From Salinimicrobium gaetbulicola (lineage in GTDB: Bacteria > Bacteroidota > Bacteroidia > Flavobacteriales > Flavobacteriaceae), in contig NZ_JBHTJP010000032.1 of NCBI RefSeq assembly GCF_042676025.1, forward strand, positions 248,001 through 312,000: a stretch of 64,000 nucleotides of DNA, given 5' to 3'. Shown piece by piece: positions 42,973 to 53,016 of this stretch. A program made the translations under genes and the position numbers. The notes beneath the pieces are model-generated. The model worked only from the letters and a program-made list of their open reading frames with translations. It was not told the origin of the DNA and made no database searches. Each line of letters opens with the position of its first letter. The first letter of the stretch is position 1.

Positions 42973-45681
42973 TTGCGAACAAATATACTTTACATACTTT
43001 CCTGCAGTATTTTTTTGATCATTAATTTCACAAAAATCTCTGCCCAGGAGATCAAGACTAAAGAAGGTATGCGCATTCCTGCCGAAAGGGATAGTGTGGC
43101 ACCGGTTCAGGATTCCCTGAAGATCACCGCTCCCGTTCCCGAACTGACTGAAACGACACATCAAACGGCGCAGGACAGTGTCAAACCAAAGAATAAATTC
43201 CTTACAGACCAGGTTACCTATACAGCTGAAGATTACATGCGGCTTAGTCCTCGTGAGAACCGTATGTACCTATATAATAATGCCGAAGTGACTTACGGTG
43301 ATATTAATATCACAGCGGGGAAAATAATATTAGACAACGAAAAGAACGAAGTGTACGCTTACGGAATTCCGGACTCTACCGGGACCTACACTCAAAAACC
43401 AGTTTTTACTCAGGCTCAAAGCGTGGTTAGGCCCGATTCCATCAGGTTTAATTTCGAAACCGAAAAAGCCCTTGTGTTCAATTCACGAACCGAACAGGGA
43501 GAATTCAAGGTTTTCGGAGCAATTACGAAAAGGGAAAATGATTCGGTCTTCTATATGAAGAACGTGAAATTCAGCACTTCTGAAGATGAAGAGAACCCCG
43601 ATTATTATTTCTATGCCCGAAGGATAAAGTTCGTTCCGGACAAAAAGATCGTTTCAGGATTGGTAAATATGTATATCGCCGATGTACCCACTCCTCTTGG
43701 ATTACCTTTTGGATATTTCCCGATGACCGATGAGGAAACATCAGGATTTATTATTCCGTCTTTTGGAGAAGATAATAATCGTGGTTACTACCTTCAGAAC
43801 GGAGGGTATTATTTCGCAATCAGTGATTATGTTGACCTCACCACCTTAGGAGATTATTACACGAACGGTAGTTACGGTTTGCGTCTGGAATCTTCTTATG
43901 CCCTTCGGTACAGGTTCAGAGGAAACCTGAGTTTCAGGTATGAAAAGCTTATAACCAGTGAACGGGGGTTCCCTGATTATGCCGAAGGTTCTGTTTACAA
44001 CCTTAGATGGTATCATACACAGGACCAAAAAGCCAATCCAAGTTCAAGATTTTCGGCTTCGGTAAACCTGGGAAGCAGTGATTATTACCAGGCTTCTACT
44101 AATCAAAGTAACGCCGGAAGCAGGCTTACCAATACTTTAAGTTCCTCTGTTTCCTATTCCAAAACGTTCCCTATCGAGCCGCAGGTCAACCTAAGTATTA
44201 CCGCGACTCACAGTCAGAACACCAATACAGAACAGATCAATATGACCCTTCCAACGGTACAGGCCAGCGTCGCAAGGATCTATCCTTTTGAACCCAAGAT
44301 AGGTGCTAAAAAAGGAGTTTTTGAAAATATTAACCTGCAATATAATTTTAGAGGGGAAAACAGGTTCACCACCACCGATTCGCTTTTCTTTACAAAGGAA
44401 ATGTTTGAAAATGCTGTCGTGGGCGCTCAACACACCGTACCATTGACCACTAACTTCAAGGTTTTTAATTACCTGAGTGTAAGCGCCGGAACCAATTATA
44501 CCGAAAACTGGGTTTTCAAGACTTTTGAAAGGTCGTACGATGAAGAGCTTCAGCAGGAAGTTGTCGACACAATTAAAGGTTTCGACTCCTTTAGAACCTA
44601 TAACTTCAATGCAAGCGTAGGAACCACTATTTACGGGATGGTTAACTTCGGAAAGGACAGTAAATATCAGGCGATACGGCACGTGATGCGTCCTTCTATC
44701 AGCTACAATATTAATCCCGGATTTGATCATTATTATGAAACCTATCTGGTTCCTGAAACTGCCGGAAGAGAAGAAAGGGAAGTTGAATATTCTCGTTTTC
44801 AAGGAACACTTTACGGCCCTCCGGGAAAGAATTTCTCAAGTTCCTTAGGGTTTTCTCTTAGCAATACTTTTGAGGCCAAGGTTAAGGATTCTACAGATGC
44901 CGAGCCGCGAAAGGTGACGCTATTAAATAACCTGAATATAAGTACTTCTTATAATCTCGCGGGAGATTCATTAAAGCTTTCACCTATCAGCGTTCGAGGG
45001 ACTCTTCCCATAATAAAGAGTAAGCTGGATATTAACTTCGGAACCAACCTTGATATCTACGCCCTGAACAACGATAACCGCAGAATTGATAAATTGAATA
45101 TTAATAACGGTGGAAGTCTTTTCAGGATGACAAATGCCAACGTGAGTTTTGGTTACTCCTTCTCCAGTCGAGATTTTACGGGTGGAAAGGAAAACACAAA
45201 CCGAATGAGCAACGAAACCTTCAGAAACGGAGGTCGACCTGATGATCTTTTCGGAAAAGGAATGGAGATGGACGGCACTTTCTATGACGAAACTGAAGAG
45301 GACGTAGCCAATGAAGAAGAAGGCCCTGAAAATGCGTGGTACAACTTCAGTATTCCCTGGGATCTAAGACTGGCTTATACAATGAATTATTCCAACAATG
45401 CAAGGCAGAATGATATCTCTTCGCACTCCCTCATGTTCTCAGGTGATATTGAACTTTCACCACGTTGGACGGTTGGAGCATCTTCGGGTTATGATTTTGT
45501 AAACCAGGGATTCACTCATACCCAGCTGCGTTTCGCTCGTGATCTTAAGAGTTGGAGAATGACCTTTAACTGGACTCCTTTCGGAAGATATGAGCAATGG
45601 AATTTCTTTATAGGTATCAAATCAGCATTATTGCGTGATATCAAGTATGAGAAAAGAAGACAAAGAGACAGACAACTTTAA
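42973..45681 (+). CDS. lptD: LPS-assembly protein LptD (OstA-like)
   Basis: 902 residues. The best start is a TTG at 42973 that yields a signal peptide (TNILYILSCSIFLIINFTKISAQ); the next in-frame ATG lies past it. The periplasmic OstA-like jellyroll (about 70-230; YMRLSPRENRMYLYNNAEVTYGD, VYAYG) is followed by the LptD barrel domain (GLPFGYFPMTDEETSGFIIPSFGED and many aromatic-rich strands). It inserts LPS into the outer membrane with LptE. It is divergent from the amidase and followed by ridA at 10 bases. Confidence 0.93.
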   Translation: MRTNILYILSCSIFLIINFTKISAQEIKTKEGMRIPAERDSVAPVQDSLKITAPVPELTETTHQTAQDSVKPKNKFLTDQVTYTAEDYMRLSPRENRMYLYNNAEVTYGDINITAGKIILDNEKNEVYAYGIPDSTGTYTQKPVFTQAQSVVRPDSIRFNFETEKALVFNSRTEQGEFKVFGAITKRENDSVFYMKNVKFSTSEDEENPDYYFYARRIKFVPDKKIVSGLVNMYIADVPTPLGLPFGYFPMTDEETSGFIIPSFGEDNNRGYYLQNGGYYFAISDYVDLTTLGDYYTNGSYGLRLESSYALRYRFRGNLSFRYEKLITSERGFPDYAEGSVYNLRWYHTQDQKANPSSRFSASVNLGSSDYYQASTNQSNAGSRLTNTLSSSVSYSKTFPIEPQVNLSITATHSQNTNTEQINMTLPTVQASVARIYPFEPKIGAKKGVFENINLQYNFRGENRFTTTDSLFFTKEMFENAVVGAQHTVPLTTNFKVFNYLSVSAGTNYTENWVFKTFERSYDEELQQEVVDTIKGFDSFRTYNFNASVGTTIYGMVNFGKDSKYQAIRHVMRPSISYNINPGFDHYYETYLVPETAGREEREVEYSRFQGTLYGPPGKNFSSSLGFSLSNTFEAKVKDSTDAEPRKVTLLNNLNISTSYNLAGDSLKLSPISVRGTLPIIKSKLDINFGTNLDIYALNNDNRRIDKLNINNGGSLFRMTNANVSFGYSFSSRDFTGGKENTNRMSNETFRNGGRPDDLFGKGMEMDGTFYDETEEDVANEEEGPENAWYNFSIPWDLRLAYTMNYSNNARQNDISSHSLMFSGDIELSPRWTVGASSGYDFVNQGFTHTQLRFARDLKSWRMTFNWTPFGRYEQWNFFIGIKSALLRDIKYEKRRQRDRQL

Positions 45682-45691
45682 ATCATTCGCT

Positions 45692-46072
45692 ATGAAAAAG
45701 ATCATACAAACAGACAACGCCCCTGCCCCTATTGGTCCATACAGCCAGGCTGTACTCACCGGAAACACTTTATATACCTCGGGGCAGATCGCTATAAATC
45801 CTGTGAACGGAGAGCTTGAAATGTCAAGCATCCAGGAAGAGACCGAGCAAGTTATGCGAAATCTAAAAGCTGTTTTGGAAGCTGCGGAAATGGACTTTGA
45901 AAATGTCATTAAATCCTCCATTTTCATCAGTGATATGAACAACTTTAGCGAGATCAACGCTGTTTATTCAAAGTACTTTGATGAGGCGACTGCTCCTGCA
46001 AGAGAAACTGTAGAAGTTGCCAATCTTCCAAAATTCGTGAATGTGGAGATCAGTATGATCGCTGTAAAATAG
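45692..46072 (+). CDS. ridA: RidA family enamine/imine deaminase
   Basis: The ATG at 45692 (MKKIIQTDNAPAPIGPYSQAV) gives the normal 126 residues. An upstream in-frame start would overlap lptD. Motifs GPYSQAVLTGNTLYTSGQIAINP, the Arg in APARETVEV and the FVNVEISMIAV end are family-typical. It hydrolyses reactive enamines/imines from PLP enzymes. It is probably cotranscribed with lptD. Confidence 0.95.
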   Translation: MKKIIQTDNAPAPIGPYSQAVLTGNTLYTSGQIAINPVNGELEMSSIQEETEQVMRNLKAVLEAAEMDFENVIKSSIFISDMNNFSEINAVYSKYFDEATAPARETVEVANLPKFVNVEISMIAVK

Positions 46073-46091
46073 TTTTCTGAAAACTTTTTTT
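46071..46091 (+). terminator. Terminator-like hairpin after ridA
   Basis: AGTTT...AAACT with a 5-base loop (TCTGA) and a following T7 run, overlapping the ridA stop. The stem is short and AT-rich, so this is tentative. Confidence 0.4.
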
Positions 46092-46096
46092 GAAGC

Positions 46097-49000
46097 TTAA
46101 TTATCCTCTCCGGGGAACCTGATATAATCTGGAGCCAGATTCTCTACTGGCTCTTCTTTTTCTTTTTCGTCTTCCCTTGCCGAGACCGAAACCTGCTTAT
46201 CCGTTATCTTTCTGATCAATTCTTTGAAGGTATCAAAATCCACCTGGTAAGATAATCCAACTCCTTGCGTAAAGCCAAGCTCCTCGCCTATATACTGAAT
46301 GTTGTTCTCTCTGTTGAAGATCTTCGCCCGAAGATTTCCCTCTTCGTTCAATAAAAATTCAATCTCAATATTCCCTACAATTACAGTTTCCGTGACTCCT
46401 CCAACCGGAACTCCCACCTGGCCGTTTATGAGTACACGTTCACTGATCTGGGTTGATAATGTAACACCGAATCGGTCGGCTGTGGATTGTTCAGGGGTTC
46501 TCGAACCTTGCTCATAGTTCAGTCCTACTTCAAAGACGCCACTTTCATCACCCAATAAACTACTAAACAGTCCTGATGACGCGCTCTGGAAAACTCCTCC
46601 CAGCAAGGCGCTTCCCGCATTCCCGCCAAATACATCGGGGGTATAGAATTGGCCTAACGCCAATAATGAGAAAGCCTGAGCTTCGGTATTTCCGGAAGTT
46701 CCGATCTTATACTCTAGTTCAGAACGCACCGCTGATGTAACATTCGGGTACTCCAGATCAAAAGAAATATCGGGTTGCACTAATTCCCCTTCAAGATTGA
46801 TTACAACATCTACAGGGATTCTTCGGCTTACACCTGGATTATCAAGAATGATTGCCGGGTTAGCATGGGCCTCATACACAGCGCTCATATCAAGATCTGC
46901 CTGCGCAGGGCTTCCACTCCAGTTTATACTTCCACCGGGTCTTACCGCGAATCGCTTCTGAAGGGCTCCATAATTAAAGATATATTCTCCTGAGTTGGCG
47001 ATAAAGTCACCCCACATATTGAATTTCCCAAGGGTATTGATCTCGATCAATAATGTACCTGCTCCCCTTCCCCGAAGGATACTTCCGTCAACGTCAATTT
47101 CCACCAGGGCATCACTTGTAACATCCAGGTCAAAATTAAGTTCCAGACCTTTTACTTCCTGAAGTTCAATTTCCTGACCGGCCAGTCTCGCAGCTTTTTC
47201 TTCCGGGCTTAAAAAGTGAATAAATGAATTATCCCCGATCGCTTCGGTGTCTGAAATTGGAATTTTAAATACCGTTCCCCGGCCGGTTGTACCAACCACA
47301 TCAATTACCAGTTCTGAAGTTGGCCCGTAAATAGAAGCGTTACCGCCCATAAAAGCGGTTCCGTAGTAAAGTGCGTCTTCATCTTGCTCGGTATCAAGAA
47401 CAAGCAAACGGTTAGTAGAAATATTAAGACCTAAGATCCATTTTTGAAAGTTCTGATGAGAAATAACGCCGTCCAGGTTTCCTTTTGTGCCATATTTTGT
47501 ATCAGTCAGTTCTATATCGTCGAAATTAAACTGCTGTTCGGTGAGATTGACAACCGCATCTTCTTCAAAAGCGTAATCCACCTTTAAATAAGGAATGCTT
47601 AATCCTGCTTTTTTCAAGCGTAAACGACCTGAAATATCAGGGTTTTTGTAATTTCCGGTAACATCGGCGTTCCCGGAAACCAAACCGCGAATATTTGTGA
47701 TCACTTCACCCCCTATTGGACTGAAAGCAGACATGTCAAAATTCCGGAGACTAACCTCCAGATCGATCTCTGAAGCATTTTTTTCGACCACGATCTCACC
47801 AATAGCCGACAAGGATTCAAGGCCTTTATTTCTCAACGTTGTATTTACGTTATAAAAACTCAGATCCTTATTCCCCATTACGTCAAGATTCAGGTTCCCA
47901 AGCGGAGTGTCGTTGATCACCAGATCCCGAATAGTAAGCGAAGTATTAGGATAATAAGCCCCTTTTTGCTGAAGAAGATTCAGATTCCCGTTGACGATAC
48001 CTCCCATGGCCAGTTTGTCGATATCCGGAGTGATCTTATACAGATCCACATTCTCAAACTGCATTTTAAAATCCTTATAAGTGGAATCTCTCATTTCCCC
48101 TGTAAGTCTTATTTCTTCTTCCTGGTGGCTTAATACTAATGAATCAACACGTACATTTTGGAAGCCTTTATCAAAGATCACACGATTGGACCTGTTGTTC
48201 GCCTCATTTAAGTGCCAGGTACTTTCCTTGAACTTGATATCTGATTTTTGTAAACCTACCACAGAATTATTATTCTCATTGATCGTGTGGTACATGTTCA
48301 AATTAAACTCATCGTCATTCTTAGGCCCTCCACGGAATTCAGATCTTATGAACAAGGTATCGTTGAGAGTTACGTTGATCAGGTTGAAATCTGAGACGCT
48401 ATAAAATCCGGTTGACACACTATCGATCTCTACGAACGTATTAAAAAGCGGGTTGGAATTATCCACCTGAATATTGACCTCTTTAAAAAGGTTTTTGAAT
48501 GCCTTGATCTCTGGCGATTTGAAAGCAAGCCTGAACTCAGATTCATCAGATTCCACGCTTCCCCGAATTCGGGTATTTGGCGCAAGCGTGATTTCAGGAA
48601 AGAAAACTTCCACTATCTTGTTATAAATGTCAAAATCGAATGACAGATACTGATTTGTCGTGATCTTGTTAGGGCGATAATTGGTGTACAGGCTTCCTAC
48701 CGCATTTTCTACCAATGCCGGAACTTCTTTAATATCAAATACACCTTCCACGCTACCATTTATGACATCAGGAGAAACAACTTCAATTGTTCTTACGGGC
48801 CCGTCAAAAGAAGAAGTTACTTTTAGATCTCTGAAAACATAAGAGTCACCTTCATTTTTATATGAAGTATTCAAAAGAAGGATAGTTCCTGCTACATTGT
48901 TCAGGTTACTTCCTTTCATGTTCATGATCACATCACCCATAAAAATGGCCGTGCTGTCACGCTGCACCAAATTCAAGGCATTCAGGTCGGCATATCCCAC

Positions 49001-50503
49001 CGAGGCTTCAAAATCATAAAGGTAGGTTTCCCTTGAAAAATCTGCTAACCCGTTGAACTCCATTCTAAGGTTAGGATCCAGTGAAATGAAATTTCCATTG
49101 AAAACAGGTGCTTTCAGCGTACCTCTTAATTTCAAATTATTATACGCGTAATCTTTATATACCAGTTTTGATACACTTCCACGAACCTCGGTATTAAGGC
49201 TTTCACGAGTCAACCCTTTCCCGTTAAAATTGATATCAAAGGAAGTAGTACCGAAAGACGGAGAATTGAATAATTTTCCGAGGTTAAAATTATTAGCTAC
49301 CAGTTTTCCTTTATAACTTGCTCCTGAGGTTTCAGAATAATTGGTCATCTCCAAATCAACATCAGCCGTGCCTAACTGCGAAAAAAGATCAGCTTTCACA
49401 TTTAAAAGATCGGCTGAAAGCAAAACATCTCCACGTATTTGAACATTACCAAATTCCTGTAGTTCACTTGGTAATTTCTCTCTTAATAGCCCAGGCAACA
49501 GATTTATGAGGTCATAATAATTTGTAGCAAGTTCATCAAGATCAGCGTGAAGGGAAAACCTGCCCTCTGCCCCCGGCATGGAATTTTCAATAGTTAGTTC
49601 GCCATTTAGCCTGGTGCGATCCAAACCTTCCATTTCTAGATCTGAAAGGGTAAATTCATTCAGGCGGCCTTTAAGCTCAGTAGAAAATTCAATTTTTTGA
49701 TCAGATCCAAATTCAGAGTAAAAAGGCTGAAGATCGTTAGTAGAAACCCGTGCCAATTTAAAATTGGCTGTAACCGGTACCGAGTTGGCAAAATCAGAAA
49801 AACCTTTACTGGTATCGAAAATTATATTCATACTGACCTCAGACTCCGGAGTTCTTAGTTCCAGGTTGTCCAAAACCATATTTTCCTTTGTATAAGAGAA
49901 GTCAGTACTTAAAAAGTCTATTTCCAATCCTCTTTTTTCAAGACCTGAAAGTTTCCTTATGTCTACATAGATATCAGAATTCTCCAGAAGGAAATTACTG
50001 GCATTAAGATTTAAATTATCAATAATTACAAATTCAGGATTTGAGGCATTCTCATTTACATAACTAAATTTGCCCCCCAGCACTTCAAGATCATCGATAG
50101 TCAATAAGAAGGATCCTGCTTCCTTCTTTTTTTCTGACTTTAGTTTATTAAGGAAGATATTTAAGTTATCTCGGTCTTCTCCTTCATAGATCTTTAAATA
50201 AAATTGAAGATTTCGTGCGTTGGTAGATCCTAAAGTAGGATTATTATTGAGCAAACTTCTAAAGCTGGTAAGCGATGTAGCGACTTGCTGGGAGTAAATA
50301 AGAGTATCTTCGTGATGATCCCTTATAAGTACATCTCTTAGGTCCAGCTTTCCTCCATAGGTGATCCCTACCTTCCCAATCGTGATGTCTACATCCTTGG
50401 ATTCCCTAAGGGAGTTAGTGATTTTTCGGGCTACTGAAGTCTGGACAGCAGGAATAGAAAATACTATCAGTAAAATGATAAATAGCAGCAACAATGCAAG
50501 CAC
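46097..50503 (-). CDS. tamB: TamB-like translocation/assembly protein (DUF490)
   Basis: 1468 residues from a GTG. One N-terminal hydrophobic helix (LALLLLFIILLIVFSIP) is followed by a very long run of beta-rich repeats (AsmA/VPS13-like bridge) and the DUF490 C-terminal domain (GTLLIEINTLGKFNMWGDFIANSGEYIFNYGA; RIPVDVVINLEGELVQPDISFDLEYP). It bridges inner and outer membrane for lipid or barrel-protein assembly. No ATG is in frame before the helix. The basic flank KKFWKILGKT lies upstream of the GTG, so the true start may be at another rare codon. It is convergent with ridA and divergent from tsaD. Confidence 0.92.
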   Translation of the reverse strand: MLALLLLFIILLIVFSIPAVQTSVARKITNSLRESKDVDITIGKVGITYGGKLDLRDVLIRDHHEDTLIYSQQVATSLTSFRSLLNNNPTLGSTNARNLQFYLKIYEGEDRDNLNIFLNKLKSEKKKEAGSFLLTIDDLEVLGGKFSYVNENASNPEFVIIDNLNLNASNFLLENSDIYVDIRKLSGLEKRGLEIDFLSTDFSYTKENMVLDNLELRTPESEVSMNIIFDTSKGFSDFANSVPVTANFKLARVSTNDLQPFYSEFGSDQKIEFSTELKGRLNEFTLSDLEMEGLDRTRLNGELTIENSMPGAEGRFSLHADLDELATNYYDLINLLPGLLREKLPSELQEFGNVQIRGDVLLSADLLNVKADLFSQLGTADVDLEMTNYSETSGASYKGKLVANNFNLGKLFNSPSFGTTSFDINFNGKGLTRESLNTEVRGSVSKLVYKDYAYNNLKLRGTLKAPVFNGNFISLDPNLRMEFNGLADFSRETYLYDFEASVGYADLNALNLVQRDSTAIFMGDVIMNMKGSNLNNVAGTILLLNTSYKNEGDSYVFRDLKVTSSFDGPVRTIEVVSPDVINGSVEGVFDIKEVPALVENAVGSLYTNYRPNKITTNQYLSFDFDIYNKIVEVFFPEITLAPNTRIRGSVESDESEFRLAFKSPEIKAFKNLFKEVNIQVDNSNPLFNTFVEIDSVSTGFYSVSDFNLINVTLNDTLFIRSEFRGGPKNDDEFNLNMYHTINENNNSVVGLQKSDIKFKESTWHLNEANNRSNRVIFDKGFQNVRVDSLVLSHQEEEIRLTGEMRDSTYKDFKMQFENVDLYKITPDIDKLAMGGIVNGNLNLLQQKGAYYPNTSLTIRDLVINDTPLGNLNLDVMGNKDLSFYNVNTTLRNKGLESLSAIGEIVVEKNASEIDLEVSLRNFDMSAFSPIGGEVITNIRGLVSGNADVTGNYKNPDISGRLRLKKAGLSIPYLKVDYAFEEDAVVNLTEQQFNFDDIELTDTKYGTKGNLDGVISHQNFQKWILGLNISTNRLLVLDTEQDEDALYYGTAFMGGNASIYGPTSELVIDVVGTTGRGTVFKIPISDTEAIGDNSFIHFLSPEEKAARLAGQEIELQEVKGLELNFDLDVTSDALVEIDVDGSILRGRGAGTLLIEINTLGKFNMWGDFIANSGEYIFNYGALQKRFAVRPGGSINWSGSPAQADLDMSAVYEAHANPAIILDNPGVSRRIPVDVVINLEGELVQPDISFDLEYPNVTSAVRSELEYKIGTSGNTEAQAFSLLALGQFYTPDVFGGNAGSALLGGVFQSASSGLFSSLLGDESGVFEVGLNYEQGSRTPEQSTADRFGVTLSTQISERVLINGQVGVPVGGVTETVIVGNIEIEFLLNEEGNLRAKIFNRENNIQYIGEELGFTQGVGLSYQVDFDTFKELIRKITDKQVSVSAREDEKEKEEPVENLAPDYIRFPGEDN

Positions 50504-50530
50504 TGTTTTACCAAGTATTTTCCAGAATTT

Positions 50531-50558
50531 TTTGATAGGTTTTTATGTTATAACTTTG
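50531..50558 (+). promoter_or_regulatory. Promoter TTTG-N16-TAACTTTG for the tsaD operon
   Basis: TTTG (50531-50534) and TAACTTTG (50551-50558) with 16-base spacing, 38 bases before the tsaD ATG. Spacing is slightly short of the 19 ideal. Confidence 0.5.
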
Positions 50559-50596
50559 CGAACAATATTAACAAATTTCAGGCCTAAATCATAAAG

Positions 50597-51619
50597 ATGG
50601 CTTCACAAAAAATATATATTCTCGGCATTGAATCTTCCTGTGATGATACGGCCGCAGCTGTTTTATGTAACGGCGAAATTTTATCTAACGTGGTTGCCAC
50701 CCAGGAGATCCATAAAAAGTATGGCGGAGTGGTACCAGAATTAGCTTCCAGGGCGCATCAACAAAACATTGTGCCCGTGATACATGAGGCTCTTAATCAG
50801 GCTAATATCACTAAAAATGATCTTTCCGCTATCGCTTTTACCCGAGGTCCCGGACTTATGGGTTCACTTTTGGTAGGAACTTCATTTGCTAAATCTTTGG
50901 CCCTGGGATTAAATATTCCCTTACTGGATGTCAATCATATGCAGGCCCATATTCTCGCACATTTTATTGATGAAGAAGGCTTCGACAAACCTGAATTTCC
51001 ATTTTTAGCCCTGACAATAAGTGGTGGGCACACTCAAATTGTAAAGGTTTCCGACTATTTTGAGATGGAAGTTATCGGACAAACGCTTGACGATGCGGTA
51101 GGAGAAGCTTTTGATAAAAGCGCAAAAATACTCGGACTTCCTTACCCGGGCGGACCATTGATCGATAAGAATGCTCAAAAAGGTAATCCCAAGGCTTTTC
51201 AATTTCCGAAACCTAAAGTGGGAGATCTTGATTTTAGTTTCAGCGGTTTAAAAACTTCTATCCTCTATTTTATTCAGAAGGAATTAAAGAATAATCCGGA
51301 GTTCATTAATGAGAATCTGGAAGACATCTGCGCTTCCATCCAACATACCATTATTGAAATTTTAATGGATAAGCTGAAAAAGGCCGTTAAAAAGACGGGA
51401 ATCAGGCAAATCGCTATTGGCGGTGGAGTTTCAGCAAACAGCGGAATTCGTCAAACTCTTAAAGAGGCGGAGAAAAAATACCAGTGGAAAACTTTTATTC
51501 CGAAGTTTGAATACACCACAGATAATGCCGCCATGATCGCCATTGCCGGGCATTACAAATACATTTCGGGAGATTTTGCAGACATGGGAATCACCGCGAA
51601 AGCACGAATAAAAATGTAA
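50597..51619 (+). CDS. tsaD: tRNA N6-adenosine threonylcarbamoyltransferase
   Basis: 340 residues, Kae1/TsaD family. LGIESSCDDTAAAV is at the start, the metal-binding His114 and His118 lie in DVNHMQAHILAH, and the ATP-binding end is AIGGGVSANSGIR. It makes t6A37 in ANN-decoding tRNAs with TsaB and TsaE, which are elsewhere. It starts a plus-strand run of RNA-modification genes. Confidence 0.98.
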   Translation: MASQKIYILGIESSCDDTAAAVLCNGEILSNVVATQEIHKKYGGVVPELASRAHQQNIVPVIHEALNQANITKNDLSAIAFTRGPGLMGSLLVGTSFAKSLALGLNIPLLDVNHMQAHILAHFIDEEGFDKPEFPFLALTISGGHTQIVKVSDYFEMEVIGQTLDDAVGEAFDKSAKILGLPYPGGPLIDKNAQKGNPKAFQFPKPKVGDLDFSFSGLKTSILYFIQKELKNNPEFINENLEDICASIQHTIIEILMDKLKKAVKKTGIRQIAIGGGVSANSGIRQTLKEAEKKYQWKTFIPKFEYTTDNAAMIAIAGHYKYISGDFADMGITAKARIKM

Positions 51620-51623
51620 TTCT

Positions 51624-52337
51624 ATGCAACTGTTCTATCATCCGGAAGTTTCCGAAGGAGACAAGGAAGTAGTATTCCCAAGAGAGGAAAGCAAGCATAT
51701 CTTTAAGGTGCTTCGGAAGAAGGAAGGTGATCAACTTCATCTTACTAATGGTAAAGGGTGGATGTTTGTTACCGAGTTGATATCAGCCGGACCAAACAGT
51801 TGTGTCGCAAGGATACTTAGTTCGGAAAAAGAGGAACCTGCCCCTTATTTCCTGCACATGGCGGTGGCTCCAACCAAAATGAACGATCGTTTTGAGTGGT
51901 TCCTAGAGAAAGCAACTGAAATTGGGGTTCAGGAAATCACCCCTGTAATTTGCGATCACAGTGAACGCAAGGTGGTTAAATTGAATCGATTTGAAAGGGT
52001 ATTGCAAAGCGCCCTGAAACAATCTTTACACACCAGGTTTCCTGTGCTGAATGAGCCTCTTAGTTTTAAAGAGTTTCTTGAAAAAGATCATTTGGGGCAA
52101 AAATTCATTGCTCATTGTGAAGATGATGCCCACAAGAATTTGCTTTCAAAAAGATTGGAGAGTAAATCTCAAGCTACCATCTTGATTGGTCCCGAAGGTG
52201 ATTTTTCTTCCGAAGAAATCAATCTGGCTAAAGAAAAAGGATGGGAGCCGGTAAGTTTAGGCCATAGCCGCCTACGGACAGAAACCGCAGCGATTGTCGC
52301 TTGCCACACCGCAGCCCTTATAAATGAAAGCGAATAA
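51624..52337 (+). CDS. rsmE: 16S rRNA (uracil(1498)-N3)-methyltransferase
   Basis: 237 residues, a SPOUT methyltransferase. An N-terminal PUA-like part (EESKHIFKVLRKKEGDQL) is followed by the knot with ATILIGPEGDFSSEEI and LGHSRLRTETAAIVA. It methylates U1498 of 16S rRNA. It lies 4 bases after tsaD. Confidence 0.95.
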   Translation: MQLFYHPEVSEGDKEVVFPREESKHIFKVLRKKEGDQLHLTNGKGWMFVTELISAGPNSCVARILSSEKEEPAPYFLHMAVAPTKMNDRFEWFLEKATEIGVQEITPVICDHSERKVVKLNRFERVLQSALKQSLHTRFPVLNEPLSFKEFLEKDHLGQKFIAHCEDDAHKNLLSKRLESKSQATILIGPEGDFSSEEINLAKEKGWEPVSLGHSRLRTETAAIVACHTAALINESE

Positions 52338-52371
52338 AACAAAACGGCTTTTAATTTCTTATTTTTAGCAA

Positions 52372-53016
52372 ATGAATAGGGTCTTTTTATTCTTACTTCT
52401 ATCTCTTTTCTCCTTGTCAGCAACAAGCCAGGAAATCGCTGTTCTTAAGTACAAGGGCGGCGGCGATTGGTATGGAAACCCTACAGCCCTACCAAATCTC
52501 ATCGTCTTTTGCAATGAAAACATTTCAACTTCAATAGAAACAAAACCAGAAGTGGTTGAACCGGGAAGCATTGATATTTTCCAGTTTCCGTTCGTTCATA
52601 TGACAGGTCACGGGAATGTCTTTTTTAACGAGGATGATGCCGAAAATCTGCGGAGATATCTCTTAAGCGGCGGTTTTCTTCATATTGATGACAATTACGG
52701 AATGGATCAATTCATTCGGCGAGAACTGAAAAAGGTTTTTCCGGAAAAAGAATTAACCGAACTCCCCCCCTCCCATCCAATTTTTAAAGCCGAATATTCT
52801 TTCCCTAAAGGATTGCCCAAGATACATGAACATGACGGTCAAAGACCACAGGCATTTGGAATTTTTGAGAACGGCCGGTTGGTGTGCTTATACACTTATG
52901 AAAGCGATCTGGGAGACGGATGGGAAAATGAACAGGTACATAACGACCCCCTGGAAGTACGATTAAAAGCGCTTCAAATGGGAGCAAACATCATTAAATA
53001 CGCATTCGAAAATTGA
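52372..53016 (+). CDS. DUF4159 exported protein
   Basis: 214 residues with a signal peptide (cleaved near TSQE). The body has the DUF4159 look: YKGGGDWYGNPTALPNLI, then FPFVHMTGHGNVFF, GGFLHIDDNYGMDQFIR and a mid HPIFKAEYSFP. The fold resembles a class I glutamine-amidotransferase-like sheet, but no catalytic Cys is seen. Function unknown. Its stop overlaps the TTG start of the next gene (TTGA). Confidence 0.82.
   Translation: MNRVFLFLLLSLFSLSATSQEIAVLKYKGGGDWYGNPTALPNLIVFCNENISTSIETKPEVVEPGSIDIFQFPFVHMTGHGNVFFNEDDAENLRRYLLSGGFLHIDDNYGMDQFIRRELKKVFPEKELTELPPSHPIFKAEYSFPKGLPKIHEHDGQRPQAFGIFENGRLVCLYTYESDLGDGWENEQVHNDPLEVRLKALQMGANIIKYAFEN

Noticed and set aside
44191..44802. 203-codon open frame on the minus strand inside lptD
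   Set aside because: It lies wholly antisense to a clear beta-barrel gene, has no recognisable motif and reads as the shadow of Gly/Asn/Tyr-rich codons.
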